Part shown: in pieces, positions 31,132 through 40,686 of the stretch
Layout of the letters: each line of letters starts with the position of its first letter
Position numbering within the stretch: position 1 is the first letter of the stretch
Assembly: GCF_000730425.1 (NCBI RefSeq)
Contig: NZ_CP008896.1
Span: 5,704,001-5,768,000, forward strand
Length of the DNA stretch: 64,000 nucleotides
Reading direction: 5' to 3'
DNA from: Pseudomonas fluorescens
GTDB taxonomy: Bacteria > Pseudomonadota > Gammaproteobacteria > Pseudomonadales > Pseudomonadaceae
The notes under the pieces: generated by a model
Databases searched by the model: none
What the model was told of the DNA's origin: nothing
The model's input: only the letters and a program-made list of their open reading frames with translations
Translations under genes and position numbers: made by a program

Positions 31132-31149
31132 AATGTACACTTGTGCACT
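31132..31149 (-). promoter_or_regulatory. candidate FabR/DesT-type operator upstream of fabA
   Basis: The 18-base imperfect palindrome AATGTACACTTGTGCACT agrees with the published E. coli FabR site (AGCGTACACGTGTTCGCT) at 13 positions by my hand alignment. In Pseudomonas the TetR-type DesT controls fabAB according to unsaturated acyl-CoA. Assignment is inference. Confidence 0.4.
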
Positions 31150-31247
31150 GAAATTTTAAACCGGACTCTTTTACAGGCCCGCTCGGGTGCCTAAGACTGC
31201 CGCACTTTCGTCTTTCACGCCAGTCGCAGTTGGCTGATGGTGCCCAT

Positions 31248-33149
31248 CTAATGCACCCAGCGCTGTAGGATTTTTTGCAAATCCGTGCGTTTGAACGGCT
31301 TGGCCAGGTAATCGTTCATTCCAGCGGTCAGGCATGCCTCGCGATCGCCCTGTAGTGCATTGGCCGTCAGGGCAATGATCGGCAGGTCAGCGCAGCCAGG
31401 CAGTTGGCGGATCTGGCGGGTGGCTTCATAGCCGTCGATCACCGGCAGCCGGCAATCCATCAGGATCGCCGTGAAAATCAGGCTTTCGGCACTGCGAATC
31501 GCTTCGGCGCCATCGGTGGCAATGCTCACCTCAAACCCCAGGCTGCGCAGCATGGCTTCGACCACGGTGCGGTTGACCGGGTTGTCCTCCACCAGCAACA
31601 CATTGCGGCCTTCACCGGCACTGGCTTTGTGCTGGGTGGGGGCGGCGATCTGCGGCAGGCTCTGTTGGTAGATCGCCAGGGGGATTTCCAGGGTGAATAC
31701 CGACCCCAGCCCTTCCTCGCTCTGGGCGCGCAAAGTGCCGCCCATGCGTTCGGCCAGGGTGCGGGCAATCGGCAGGCCCAGGCCGGTGCCGCCGTAACGC
31801 CTGGAGATCGAGCTGTCAGCCTGCTGAAAGGCATCGAACATCAGTTCCAGGCGTTCGGCCGTGATGCCAATCCCGGTGTCGCGTACGGTGCAGGTGAACC
31901 AGAGCAATTCATGGTCCAGGGCTTGCCAGTTGGGCTCGACGCTGACCGTACCCTGCTCGGTGAATTTCAGCGCATTGCCGATCAGGTTCACCAGGATCTG
32001 GCGGATCCGCGTCGGGTCTCCCTGGACACGCAACGCGTCCATTCCCGGCGGGATCGGCAACTCCAGGACCAGCCCGCGTTGTATGGCGCTGTGCTGGAAG
32101 GCCTGGGCGCAGCTGTTGATCAGGTCCACCAGGTTGAACGGAATATGTTCAAGCTCCAGGGCCGAGCGTTCGATACGCGAGAAGTCGAGGATATCGTTGA
32201 TGACTTTGAGCAGGTGTTCGGTGGATTCCGAGGCCAGTGCGGCGTATTCGGTCTGCTCATCGGTCATGGACGTGGTTTCGAGCAGTTGCAGCATGCCCAG
32301 TACACCATTCATCGGTGTGCGCAGTTCGTGGCTCATCATCGCCAGGAAGTCAGACTTGGCGCTGTTGGCGCGCTCGGCCTCTTCCCGCGTCTGGATCAAT
32401 TGGGCCATTGCCTGCTGCTGTTCGCGGCTGGCGTGGTGCAAGCCTTCGGCAAGGTTGTTGATATGCCGTGACAGGTCGCCCAGTTCGGAGTCGTCGACAA
32501 TCGGCAGTGGGGTCTTGTAGTCACCCTGCTGGATTGCCTTGACCGCATGGCCCATGGCGCTGATCGGTTGCGACAGGCTGGCGGCCAGGCGCCGCGCCAG
32601 CAGGAAGGTAAAGAGCAAGGCAAACAGCGCGAGAATCGCGGCCTTGAACAGGATCTCCTGTTGGCGCTGGCTGAAGGCGTCATTGGACATGCCGACGATC
32701 ACCCGCCCCAGATAGTCGGCCCGGGGTGCCTTGGGCTGGGCAGTACTGTCCTGGAAAAAGTCGTTGCCCAACTGGATATGCTGCAGGCGTATCGGTGCCT
32801 GGAAGATCTTTACCGACAGCGAGCGGTCATGCTTTTCCGACGGCTGCTCGACATACACCAGAATATTTTCCGCGCTGTCCTGGATTTCCAGGAAGCGTAC
32901 ATGGGGCGTGGCCAGGGTCGCCCGCAGCAGGCTGTCGAGCACGTCGTTGTTGCCGGAGATCACCCCGTACTCGGTGGCCGGGGCCAGTTGGTTGGCGATC
33001 AGTTGACCGGTGTGGTCCAGTTCCTGGCGCAGATCCTGGATCCGCACGAAGGTAAAGAAGCTGATCAGCAGCAACGTCAGTAACAGGGCCGGGCCCAGGG
33101 TGATGATCTGGGTGCGGGTGTTGATGTCCCAGCGGCGACGCAAGGTCAT
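31248..33149 (-). CDS. hybrid sensor histidine kinase/response regulator
   Basis: The 633-residue inner-membrane kinase. Span 1 about 17-37, periplasmic sensor to about 165, span 2 about 166-186, HAMP to about 240, HisKA with His274 (MMSHELRTPMNG), HATPase (NALKF, DTGIGI, GGTGLGLPI), and a C-terminal receiver with Asp565 (ILMDCRLPVIDG) and Lys617. There is no Hpt domain, so a separate phosphotransfer protein is needed. It overlaps the preceding periplasmic binding protein gene by four bases (ATGA), suggesting that protein feeds the sensor. Confidence 0.93.
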   Translation of the reverse strand: MTLRRRWDINTRTQIITLGPALLLTLLLISFFTFVRIQDLRQELDHTGQLIANQLAPATEYGVISGNNDVLDSLLRATLATPHVRFLEIQDSAENILVYVEQPSEKHDRSLSVKIFQAPIRLQHIQLGNDFFQDSTAQPKAPRADYLGRVIVGMSNDAFSQRQQEILFKAAILALFALLFTFLLARRLAASLSQPISAMGHAVKAIQQGDYKTPLPIVDDSELGDLSRHINNLAEGLHHASREQQQAMAQLIQTREEAERANSAKSDFLAMMSHELRTPMNGVLGMLQLLETTSMTDEQTEYAALASESTEHLLKVINDILDFSRIERSALELEHIPFNLVDLINSCAQAFQHSAIQRGLVLELPIPPGMDALRVQGDPTRIRQILVNLIGNALKFTEQGTVSVEPNWQALDHELLWFTCTVRDTGIGITAERLELMFDAFQQADSSISRRYGGTGLGLPIARTLAERMGGTLRAQSEEGLGSVFTLEIPLAIYQQSLPQIAAPTQHKASAGEGRNVLLVEDNPVNRTVVEAMLRSLGFEVSIATDGAEAIRSAESLIFTAILMDCRLPVIDGYEATRQIRQLPGCADLPIIALTANALQGDREACLTAGMNDYLAKPFKRTDLQKILQRWVH

Positions 33150-34078
33150 GGGTGTTTCTCCCCTTCGGCCAATCGGGTCGCGACAGCGGTCTCGTCCACC
33201 TGTTCGATCCCCAGCGAGCGCGCCACTTGCGGGTTGCCCACGACTTTGAAGTATTCCGGGTACAACGTGCGCGGCCAACTGGCCGGCGGGCGATCGAGCA
33301 GGCGGCCAAGCACATCCAGCCAGTCGGCCTGGTCACTGTAGGTACTTGCCAGGCTGCCGGCCCGTACGAAGCCGGCGTTGGGCCCGATCAGCGGCAATTG
33401 CCTGGCGTAGCTGCTCAACAGCAGGTTTTTCACGGTCTTGGGGTTGTACAGCTGGGGGTCATCCAACCCCAGCAACACGTCGCTGTTTTTAAACAAGCTG
33501 AGCAATGGGCGACTGTCGTTAATGTTGCTCCAGTGCTGGGCGACGATTTCCAGGCCCAGGGCCGCGGCATGCTCGCGCAGTTCCGGTAGCAGGAATTCGC
33601 TGGCGCTGGCGTACAGCACGCCAATGCGCTGGGCCTGGGGCAGGATATTGGCGATCAGGCGCAGTTGCCGGTCCAGCGGAGGGTCGCTCCACAGCAGGCT
33701 GATCCTGCCGGGCACATGGTTGCCCAGGCGTTCGCGGGCTTGCAGGCGGCTGATGCGCAGCACCAGCGTGGCCGGGCCCTGGGGCTCTTGCAGGCGCCAG
33801 TCGAGACTGGGCAGGTCCAGCAGGATCAGACGGGTACTGCTCGGCAGTTGGCCGGGCACGGGCATGGCTTCCAGCGCCTTGAAGGTGACGCTATCGGCGG
33901 GACGTTGCTCGCGCAGGGCCTGGACGAAGGCCTGCACGCCCGGGCCATCCTCGGCGGCAGTTAGCAGGATTTCGGCGCTCCAGGCGGGCAGGGGCAGTGC
34001 CAGGCTGGCGAGCAGCAGGCAACCGCGCCAGAACCTGGCACTGAAGAGGGCGGTCATCCTTGACTGGGCAGGGTTCAT
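33146..34078 (-). CDS. periplasmic ABC-type substrate-binding protein (TrpX-like)
   Basis: The 310-residue product has a signal peptide ending in ALPLPAWSA and a mature two-lobe fold similar to the PF04392 family (ISLLWSDPPLDRQLRLIANIL, GVLYASASEFLLPELREHAA, LLGLDDPQLYNPKTVKNLLL). No ABC permease is nearby. The gene starts one base after the stop of the TonB receptor gene and overlaps the hybrid kinase gene, so I infer it carries ligand information from receptor to kinase rather than serving uptake. An in-frame ATG at 34057 is possible but has no room for a ribosome site. Confidence 0.8.
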   Translation of the reverse strand: MNPAQSRMTALFSARFWRGCLLLASLALPLPAWSAEILLTAAEDGPGVQAFVQALREQRPADSVTFKALEAMPVPGQLPSSTRLILLDLPSLDWRLQEPQGPATLVLRISRLQARERLGNHVPGRISLLWSDPPLDRQLRLIANILPQAQRIGVLYASASEFLLPELREHAAALGLEIVAQHWSNINDSRPLLSLFKNSDVLLGLDDPQLYNPKTVKNLLLSSYARQLPLIGPNAGFVRAGSLASTYSDQADWLDVLGRLLDRPPASWPRTLYPEYFKVVGNPQVARSLGIEQVDETAVATRLAEGEKHP

Positions 34079-34079
34079 G

Positions 34080-36200
34080 TCAGAACTCTAACTCCGCACT
34101 GAAGTAGAGCACATGGCGCTGGTCGTAGTTATTGTCGATCTGGGTGGTGGGCTGGCTGTCGAGGCGTTGTTGCAGCATGCCGGCCAACTCCAGATTGGCC
34201 TTGCCCAGGGCGATGCGCTTGGCGACTCGCATGTCGACCCGTTCAAAGCGATATTGGTTGAGTGCATCGTTGCCATAGTAGAACAGCGCGCTGGACCAGC
34301 CTTGCCCCCATTCGCGCATCCAGCCGGCCGAGCCGCTGTTGCGCGCGGTCTGTTGCCGGTCCAGCTCGTTGCTGGCGTCGGCATCCACATAAGCATAGGT
34401 CAGGCGCAGGCGGTCGGCGTTGTTCAGGTGCCAGTCCAACTGGGTCTCGGTACCGGTAAACCGCGAACTGTTGCTGTTGCTGGCGATGTACTGGTTGTTG
34501 CGCAATGGCTCGCTGATCATGCCGGTGATTTCGTCATAGAACAGCTTGATGTCGAGGTTTAGCCCGATATCGGCGAAAAAGCCGTTGTAGCCCAGTTCCC
34601 TGGAGCGCATCAGCTCCTTGTCGAGATCACCTGGGCCGCGGGTCTTGACGAAATACTGGCCGGAGTTCTGCCCGTAGGTGGGGGAACTGAGGTTGGTGAC
34701 CCGGTAACTCCAGTTCACATTGTTCTCGAACATGTCCGGCGAGCGGATGGCTTCGGAATACACCGCCCGCAGCCCGTGACGCGGATTGATCAGATAGTTG
34801 ACCGCAACCCTGGGTGTGAGCGAATTGCCACTCAGGTCGGTGTTTTCGTACATCGCCCCGCCCTGCAGCAGCCAGTGTTCGCTGGCGCGCCATTCCAGAT
34901 GGCCGAACAGGCGCCAGGTGGTGTCATCCAGCCGGCCATTGAAGTAGGTGTCGGAGTCGGCGCGGTCGTAGCGGTAATTCATACCGCTGACCAGGCGCAG
35001 GCTGTCGGACAGGCTCAGGGTGTCCTGCACTTCCAGGTCGTAGCGGCTTTCCTTGGTGCTTTGGTCGATGTTGCCGCAGACACTCTCTTTGCCGCCGCTG
35101 TTCCATTGTTTCAGGACTTCTTCAGCCAGTGCCTGTTCTGCGGCGGAGCCTTGTGGAGGGCTGCCGTTTTCATAGTCCTGCATGTGCCGCGCCAACTTTT
35201 CAGCGTAGTTGGGGTTCATTTGCCACAGTTGGGTCAATTGCGGGCTGAACGAGACCTTGGCGTCACAGGCTTTCCAGATCTGCCGACGATCCCATTGCTG
35301 AGCCGAACCCTGGATATACAGGCTGTGGTCGGGATTGAAATCGAAGTTCCAGCGCAGGGAGGCGGCGTAGTCCTTGGCGGTGACGTCTGAATCGGTTCCA
35401 CCATCGGTAATCCCGGCAAATACCGGCTTGTAGGTATAAGGCCGCTGGTTGGTGCCTTCCTTGGCGTTCAGCTGCCAGTCGATGCTCTGCTGCTGGTTGA
35501 GCGTCTGGCTGACCGCCAGGCTGAAGCGGCTCAGGCGCCGGCTATCGCGGTAATCGGCGCCCACCCGGTCGCTGTCAAAACCATCATCCTGTTGCCCGGA
35601 CAGCGACAGTCGCAGGTTGCCGGTATCCCAGCCCAGGCCATGGCTGGCATACCAATCGTTGATGCCGCGCTCGCCCCGGGTCATTTTCATCCGCGTGCCC
35701 TGGCTGTTGGCCGGCGAGCGGGTAAGGATATTGACCACTGCCATCAGCGCGTTGGCGCCGTAGCTGACCGTATTGGGGCCACGGAACACTTCGATCCGCT
35801 CGATATCCTCCATGGCTACCGGAATATCGCTCCAATCCACGGTGGCCAGGCCTGCGCGGTACACCGAGCGACCGTCGATCAGCACCTGCATGCGCCGCGC
35901 TTCGCTGGCGTTGGTGCCGTGATAGTTGACGGCGGCCTGGTTGCCTGAGGTGTAGCCCACCATCATCCCCGGTACCAGGCGCAGTAACTCGGCGATATCC
36001 CGCGCACCGCTGGCCTTGATCAATTCGCTGTCGATCACCGTCATGCTGCCAGGCACGGCGGCGGCCGACTGCTTGAGACGGGTCGCTGTGAGGACCTGAG
36101 GCAGCGGCTGGTTGTCGAGGAACAGATCGTCGGCCAGCAACGGCGTACTGACCAACAGCGCCAGAAACAGAGATGAACGAGGAGGAGGGCCCAAATACAC
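34080..36200 (-). CDS. TonB-dependent outer-membrane receptor
   Basis: The 706-residue receptor has a signal peptide (to about residue 23, SLFLALLVSTPLLA), a plug domain (SMTVIDSELIKASGARDIAEL to about 150; IERIEVFRGPNTVSYGANAL) and a beta barrel ending in the aromatic LEF. The start is a GTG at 36200 with AAGG seven bases upstream; no in-frame ATG fits the signal peptide. It belongs to the colicin-I-receptor-like group. The ligand is unknown; no Fur box was noticed. Confidence 0.88.
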   Translation of the reverse strand: MYLGPPPRSSLFLALLVSTPLLADDLFLDNQPLPQVLTATRLKQSAAAVPGSMTVIDSELIKASGARDIAELLRLVPGMMVGYTSGNQAAVNYHGTNASEARRMQVLIDGRSVYRAGLATVDWSDIPVAMEDIERIEVFRGPNTVSYGANALMAVVNILTRSPANSQGTRMKMTRGERGINDWYASHGLGWDTGNLRLSLSGQQDDGFDSDRVGADYRDSRRLSRFSLAVSQTLNQQQSIDWQLNAKEGTNQRPYTYKPVFAGITDGGTDSDVTAKDYAASLRWNFDFNPDHSLYIQGSAQQWDRRQIWKACDAKVSFSPQLTQLWQMNPNYAEKLARHMQDYENGSPPQGSAAEQALAEEVLKQWNSGGKESVCGNIDQSTKESRYDLEVQDTLSLSDSLRLVSGMNYRYDRADSDTYFNGRLDDTTWRLFGHLEWRASEHWLLQGGAMYENTDLSGNSLTPRVAVNYLINPRHGLRAVYSEAIRSPDMFENNVNWSYRVTNLSSPTYGQNSGQYFVKTRGPGDLDKELMRSRELGYNGFFADIGLNLDIKLFYDEITGMISEPLRNNQYIASNSNSSRFTGTETQLDWHLNNADRLRLTYAYVDADASNELDRQQTARNSGSAGWMREWGQGWSSALFYYGNDALNQYRFERVDMRVAKRIALGKANLELAGMLQQRLDSQPTTQIDNNYDQRHVLYFSAELEF

Positions 36201-36352
36201 GGCACGGCCTTGATAATTACGGATAGCCGCCCATGTTAACTGAGGCTGGGGCTTTTGCCAGTCGGCACCCTCGCAATTACTGTGGTCTATTCGGCCATTT
36301 TCCGACAATCGCGGGAAATGACAGAAGGGCTGGCCGCCGTCAGGCCGGCCCG

Positions 36353-36358
36353 TATAAT
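36353..36358 (+). promoter_or_regulatory. consensus -10 hexamer before gpsA
   Basis: TATAAT lies 38 bp before the gpsA start. The -35 side is weak. Confidence 0.4.
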
Positions 36359-36395
36359 GCCGCCATCGCCACTGGTATGGATTAACGGATTGCAT

Positions 36396-37421
36396 ATGAC
36401 TGAACAGCGCCCAATTGCGGTCCTGGGAGGCGGAAGTTTTGGTACCGCCGTGGCTAATCTGCTGGCTGAAAACGGTCATCAGGTGCGTCAGTGGATGCGC
36501 GATCCCGAACAGGCCGAGGCCATCCGGGTCAACCGCGAAAATCCTCGCTACCTCAAGGGCATCAAGGTTCATGCGGCGGTCGCGCCGGTCACGGACCTGC
36601 AGGCCACCCTGGATGACTGCGACCTGTGCTTTGTCGCGTTGCCTTCCAGCGCCCTGCGTTCGGTGCTGGCGCCCCATGCCGAGCGGTTGGCGGGCAAGAT
36701 GCTGGTCAGCCTGACCAAAGGCATCGAGGCCCAGACCTTCAAGCTGATGAGCGAAATTCTCGAAGAAATCGCGCCCCAAGCCCGGATCGGCGTGCTTTCC
36801 GGGCCGAACCTGGCGCGGGAAGTGGCCGAGCACGCCTTGACCGCGACCGTGGTTGCCAGTGAAGACGAGTCCTTGTGCGAGCACGTGCAAGCGGTACTGC
36901 ATGGCCGGACCTTTCGCGTCTACGCCAGTGCCGACCGCTTTGGCGTGGAACTGGGCGGCGCGCTGAAAAACGTCTACGCCATCATCGCTGGCATGGCGGT
37001 GGCCCTGGGCATGGGGGAAAACACCAAGAGCATGTTGATCACCCGCGCGCTGGCGGAAATGACCCGCTTTGCTGTCAACCAGGGGGCCAACCCCATGACG
37101 TTCCTCGGCCTGGCCGGGGTGGGCGACCTGATCGTCACCTGTTCGTCACCGAAAAGCCGCAACTACCAGGTGGGCTTTGCCCTGGGCCAGGGTCTGAGCC
37201 TGGAGGAGGCCGTGACGCGCCTGGGTGAAGTGGCCGAAGGGGTCAATACCCTTAAAGTGCTGAAGGCCAAGGCCCAGGAAACCGGGGTCTATATGCCGTT
37301 GGTCGCCGGCCTGCATGCGATCCTGTTTGAAGGGCGCACCTTGAACCAGGTCATCGAGTTGCTGATGCGTGCCGAGCCCAAGACCGATGTCGATTTTATT
37401 TCCACCAGTGGTTTCAACTGA
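36396..37421 (+). CDS. gpsA: NAD(P)-dependent glycerol-3-phosphate dehydrogenase
   Basis: The 341-residue cytosolic enzyme makes sn-glycerol-3-phosphate from dihydroxyacetone phosphate for phospholipids. The nucleotide fold is at [15 protein letters not shown] (residues 9-23); the catalytic lysine lies in [19 protein letters not shown] is conserved. An in-frame extension to 36255 is rejected because [16 protein letters not shown] is the normal start. It is followed 10 bp later by the DUF4389 gene and then sixA. Confidence 0.97.
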   Translation: MTEQRPIAVLGGGSFGTAVANLLAENGHQVRQWMRDPEQAEAIRVNRENPRYLKGIKVHAAVAPVTDLQATLDDCDLCFVALPSSALRSVLAPHAERLAGKMLVSLTKGIEAQTFKLMSEILEEIAPQARIGVLSGPNLAREVAEHALTATVVASEDESLCEHVQAVLHGRTFRVYASADRFGVELGGALKNVYAIIAGMAVALGMGENTKSMLITRALAEMTRFAVNQGANPMTFLGLAGVGDLIVTCSSPKSRNYQVGFALGQGLSLEEAVTRLGEVAEGVNTLKVLKAKAQETGVYMPLVAGLHAILFEGRTLNQVIELLMRAEPKTDVDFISTSGFN

Positions 37422-37431
37422 GGAACGCGCG

Positions 37432-37779
37432 ATGAACGATCCGAAAACAGCACCCAAGTATGAATCCATTGTCCTGCGCATCCTGTGGATGCTGGTGTTT
37501 GCCCTGGTATGGCAAGTGGCGCAGTTCATCCTCGGGGCGTTGGTGGTGGTGCAGTTGATCTACCGCCTGATCTACGGTGCACCGAACCTGGGCCTGATGA
37601 ACTTTGGCGACAGCCTCAGCCAGTTCCTCGCGCAGATTGGCCGTTTTGGCAGTTTCCACAGCGAGCAGAAGCCCTGGCCCTTCGCCGATTGGCCCACCCC
37701 GCGCGCGCCGGAGGGCGAGGCCGCCCACAGCGTGCCGCCAGCCCCGCACCCGGTGCGCGATGAAGAGCCCAAGCTATGA
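37432..37779 (+). CDS. DUF4389 membrane protein
   Basis: The 115-residue protein has one long hydrophobic region (about 13-42, LRILWMLVFALVWQVAQFILGAL) and the DUF4389 text YRLIYGAPNLGLMNFGDSLSQFL. The Pro-rich tail is probably disordered. GAGGA precedes the ATG. It overlaps sixA by four bases. Function unknown; the position between gpsA and sixA recurs in pseudomonads. Confidence 0.85.
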   Translation: MNDPKTAPKYESIVLRILWMLVFALVWQVAQFILGALVVVQLIYRLIYGAPNLGLMNFGDSLSQFLAQIGRFGSFHSEQKPWPFADWPTPRAPEGEAAHSVPPAPHPVRDEEPKL

Positions 37780-38225
37780 AGCTGTGGGTGTTGCGCCACG
37801 GTGAAGCCGAGTCCCATGCGCCCAGTGATGCCCAGCGCAACCTGACCGAGCGCGGCCGCGAAGAAGTGCTGCACAGCGCCGCACACCTGATCGGCCAGCC
37901 TATCAGCGCGATCATCGCCAGCCCTTACGTGCGGGCGCAACAGACGGCACAGTTGGTGAGCGAGGCATTGGGGTTCGTGCCAGAGGTCCGCACCGTGCCG
38001 TGGCTGACGCCGGACGGCAACCCCCTGCACGTGCTGGAAAAACTCGACACCGATGACAATGTGCTGCTGGTCAGCCATCAACCCCTGGTGGGTAACCTGA
38101 TCAGTTTTCTGCAGCACGGGCACCAGCGCCAGCCGCAACCCATGCACACCGCCAGCCTGGCAGAGCTGGAAGGGGACTTTCCGCTGGCGGGTCTGATGAG
38201 CCTCAATAGCATCAAAAATCCCTGA
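37776..38225 (+). CDS. sixA: phosphohistidine phosphatase SixA
   Basis: The 149-residue histidine phosphatase has the RHGEAE catalytic motif (His8) at its N-terminus and the second histidine in LLVSHQPLVGNL. SixA removes phosphate from histidines of phosphorelay or phosphotransferase proteins. Its start overlaps the end of the DUF4389 gene. Confidence 0.92.
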   Translation: MKLWVLRHGEAESHAPSDAQRNLTERGREEVLHSAAHLIGQPISAIIASPYVRAQQTAQLVSEALGFVPEVRTVPWLTPDGNPLHVLEKLDTDDNVLLVSHQPLVGNLISFLQHGHQRQPQPMHTASLAELEGDFPLAGLMSLNSIKNP

Positions 38226-38250
38226 TTTTTCAGGCACAACACAATCAACG

Positions 38251-38338
38251 GTGGGAGCGGGCTTGCTCGCGAATACGGTGTATCAGTCAATGAATATATT
38301 GGCTGACACTGCGCATTCGCGAGCAAGCCCGCTCCCAC
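38251..38338. repeat. REP-type inverted pair
   Basis: GTGGGAGCGGGCTTGCTCGCGAAT and its inverted copy across about 40 bp; same class as 3968-4055. Confidence 0.88.
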
Positions 38339-38395
38339 ACTTATTCGTGTTGTGTCAGCAAGGAACTTGCAGTGCTCCTTTGTGCATGGAATAGT

Positions 38396-38417
38396 CAACC
38401 AAGCAAGTGCTTGGTTG
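38396..38417 (+). promoter_or_regulatory. perfect 22-bp palindromic operator before the acyl-CoA ligase gene
   Basis: CAACCAAGCA - AG - TGCTTGGTTG has perfect ten-base arms and lies 31 bp before the ATG. Form and place suit a TetR-type repressor, as is common for acyl-CoA synthetase operons. No regulator gene is adjacent. Confidence 0.6.
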
Positions 38418-38447
38418 GCTACCGTCGAAACACACAGGAGCGCCCCC

Positions 38448-40115
38448 ATGTCTGTCGCTTTTCGTTTGCCGCTGCAGGTCTTCTTTGAACGTGAGGCGCG
38501 CCACCCGCGCCAGCACTTCCTGGTCCAGCCCATGGGCGGCGGCGAGGTGCAGACCCTTACCTGGGGCGAGGTCGGTCACCAGGCCCGCTGCGCTGCCCGA
38601 TGGCTGCGCGCGCGGGAGCTGCCCCAGGGCTCGCACATTGCCCTGATCTCGAAAAACTGCGCGCACTGGATCATCGCCGACCTGGCGATCTGGATGGCCG
38701 GGCATGTTTCGGTCCCGCTGTATCCCAACCTCACCGCCGACACCGTGGCCCATGTGCTGGAGCACTCCGAGGCAGCGCTGGTGTTTATCGGCAAACTCGA
38801 CGACTGGCCGGCCATGGCCCCGGGCATCAAGGCTGGGCTATCGACGATCAGCCTGCCGCTATGCCCCGAGGGCGAGTTCGATTTCACCTGGGCCGATCTG
38901 CAAGCCTGCCCGTCGATCCAGGATGACCCCGCGCCGGCGCTCACGGACTTGGCCACCATCATCTACACCTCAGGTACCACCGGCTTGCCCAAAGGTGTGA
39001 TGCACACCTTCGGCGGCCTGGGGTTTGCGGCGACCCGTGGCACCGAGCTGTTCGGCTTGGGCGAGGGCGATCGCCTGCTGTCCTACCTGCCACTGTGCCA
39101 TGTGGCCGAGCGCATGTTTGTCGAGCTGGCCTCGATCTACACCGGGCAAACGGTGTTTTTTGCTGAAAGCCTCGATACCTTCCTCACCGACCTGCAGCGC
39201 GCCCGGCCCACGGCCTTGTTCGGCGTGCCGCGGATCTGGACCAAGTTCCAGATGGGGGTGTACGGCAAAATCCCGGAAAAACGCCTCGAGCTGTTGCTGC
39301 GCCTGCCATTCATCGGCAAGCGTGTTGGCCGCAAGGTCCTCGCGGGGCTCGGGCTGGACGCGGTGCGGGTGGCCCTGTCTGGTGCTGCGCCGGTGCCCGA
39401 GGCGCTACTGCGCTGGTACCTGCGCCTGGGCCTGGATGTGCTGGAGGTGTATGGCATGACTGAAAGTTGTGGCTACTCCCATGTCTGTCGTCCCGGCCAG
39501 CAGAAAATCGGCTGGATTGGCCTGCCATGTCCAGACGTGGAGGTGCGCATCGATCCGGCTGGCGAAGTCCAGGTGCGCAGCGGCGCGACCATGCTCGGTT
39601 ACTTCAAGGACCCGCAGAAGACCGCCGAGACCCTCACCGAAGACGGCTTCCTGCGTACCGGTGACAAGGGCGAGCAGGATGCCGAAGGCCGCTTGCGCCT
39701 GACCGGGCGCCTCAAGGAAATCTTCAAGACCAGCAAGGGCAAGTACGTCGCCCCGGCGCCCATCGAAAACCGCCTGGCGGTACACGGGCGCATCGAACAG
39801 GTATGCGTGGTCGGCGATGGCCTCAGCGCGCCGATGGGCTTGTGCGTGCTGTCTGCGGTGGGCTTGCAGGAGGCTGCGGGCGAGGCCCGGCAATCATTGC
39901 ACGGCAGCCTGGAACGCCTGCTGGAAGAGGTCAACCAGGTGCTGGATAAACATGAGCGCTTGCGCCAACTGGTGGTAGTGAAAGACAGTTGGGCCGTGGA
40001 AAACGGCTTTCTGACACCGACCCTGAAGATCAAGCGCAATGTCATCGAGTCAACCTACGGCCCACAGCTCCAGGCCTGGAGCGCGCGCTCCGAGGTGGTG
40101 TTGTGGCAGGATTGA
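38448..40115 (+). CDS. AMP-dependent acyl-CoA ligase
   Basis: The 555-residue adenylating enzyme has the P-loop-like motif IIYTSGTTGLPKGV, the adenine motif YGMTESCG and the hinge RTGDKG...GRLKEIFKTSKGKYVAP with the C-terminal catalytic lysine region. It resembles long-chain fatty acyl-CoA synthetases. CAGGAG precedes ATG 38448. It is followed by a hotdog thioesterase 30 bp later and two alpha/beta hydrolases, so activation and hydrolysis of the same acyl group may be balanced here. Confidence 0.92.
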   Translation: MSVAFRLPLQVFFEREARHPRQHFLVQPMGGGEVQTLTWGEVGHQARCAARWLRARELPQGSHIALISKNCAHWIIADLAIWMAGHVSVPLYPNLTADTVAHVLEHSEAALVFIGKLDDWPAMAPGIKAGLSTISLPLCPEGEFDFTWADLQACPSIQDDPAPALTDLATIIYTSGTTGLPKGVMHTFGGLGFAATRGTELFGLGEGDRLLSYLPLCHVAERMFVELASIYTGQTVFFAESLDTFLTDLQRARPTALFGVPRIWTKFQMGVYGKIPEKRLELLLRLPFIGKRVGRKVLAGLGLDAVRVALSGAAPVPEALLRWYLRLGLDVLEVYGMTESCGYSHVCRPGQQKIGWIGLPCPDVEVRIDPAGEVQVRSGATMLGYFKDPQKTAETLTEDGFLRTGDKGEQDAEGRLRLTGRLKEIFKTSKGKYVAPAPIENRLAVHGRIEQVCVVGDGLSAPMGLCVLSAVGLQEAAGEARQSLHGSLERLLEEVNQVLDKHERLRQLVVVKDSWAVENGFLTPTLKIKRNVIESTYGPQLQAWSARSEVVLWQD

Positions 40116-40145
40116 GCATTCAATAAAACCAAGAAGGACACTGCA

Positions 40146-40589
40146 ATGAGCCTGTGGCGCACCGTTCCCGACATCGAGCAAATCAATGCCAGACAGAAAA
40201 ACACCATTGGTGAAGTGCTGGATATTCGCTTTGAGGGCTTCGACGACGAGTCCCTGACCGCCAGCATGGTGGTCGACCATCGCACCCATCAACCTTATGG
40301 GCTGCTGCACGGCGGCGCCTCAGTGGTACTGGCTGAGACGGTGGGCTCCGTGGCCAGCTACTTGTGCATCGACCCCAGCAAGTTCTATTGCGTGGGCCTG
40401 GAAATCAACGCCAACCACTTGCGCGGTGTGCGTTCCGGGCGGGTGACGGCGGTGGCCCGGGCAATCCATATCGGGCGCACCACCCATGTCTGGGACATCC
40501 GCCTGACCAGCGACGAGGGCAAGGCCAGTTGTGTATCGCGCCTGACCATGGCCGTGGTGCCCTTGGGCGAAAACCCGCCGGCGCGATAG
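40146..40589 (+). CDS. hotdog-fold thioesterase
   Basis: The 147-residue protein matches the YbdB/PaaI thioesterase pattern: PYGLLHGGASVVLAETVGSVAS with the catalytic Glu, and LEINANHLRGVRSG. It probably hydrolyses the acyl- or aryl-CoA made by the ligase just upstream. AAGGACA precedes the ATG. Confidence 0.92.
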   Translation: MSLWRTVPDIEQINARQKNTIGEVLDIRFEGFDDESLTASMVVDHRTHQPYGLLHGGASVVLAETVGSVASYLCIDPSKFYCVGLEINANHLRGVRSGRVTAVARAIHIGRTTHVWDIRLTSDEGKASCVSRLTMAVVPLGENPPAR

Positions 40590-40686
40590 GCGTGGCGTGA
40601 GTGTCATCATTCCTGGCAGTTACAGTCATTGCTGTAACGGCCGGGCATGGGGACAATCCCTTCCTGTTTTGAATGATGAGCTGGCT

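Noticed and set aside
36201..36902. Upstream extension of the TonB receptor frame
   Set aside because: It overlaps gpsA on the other strand and would put a long soluble stretch before the signal peptide; the GTG at 36200 has a ribosome site.
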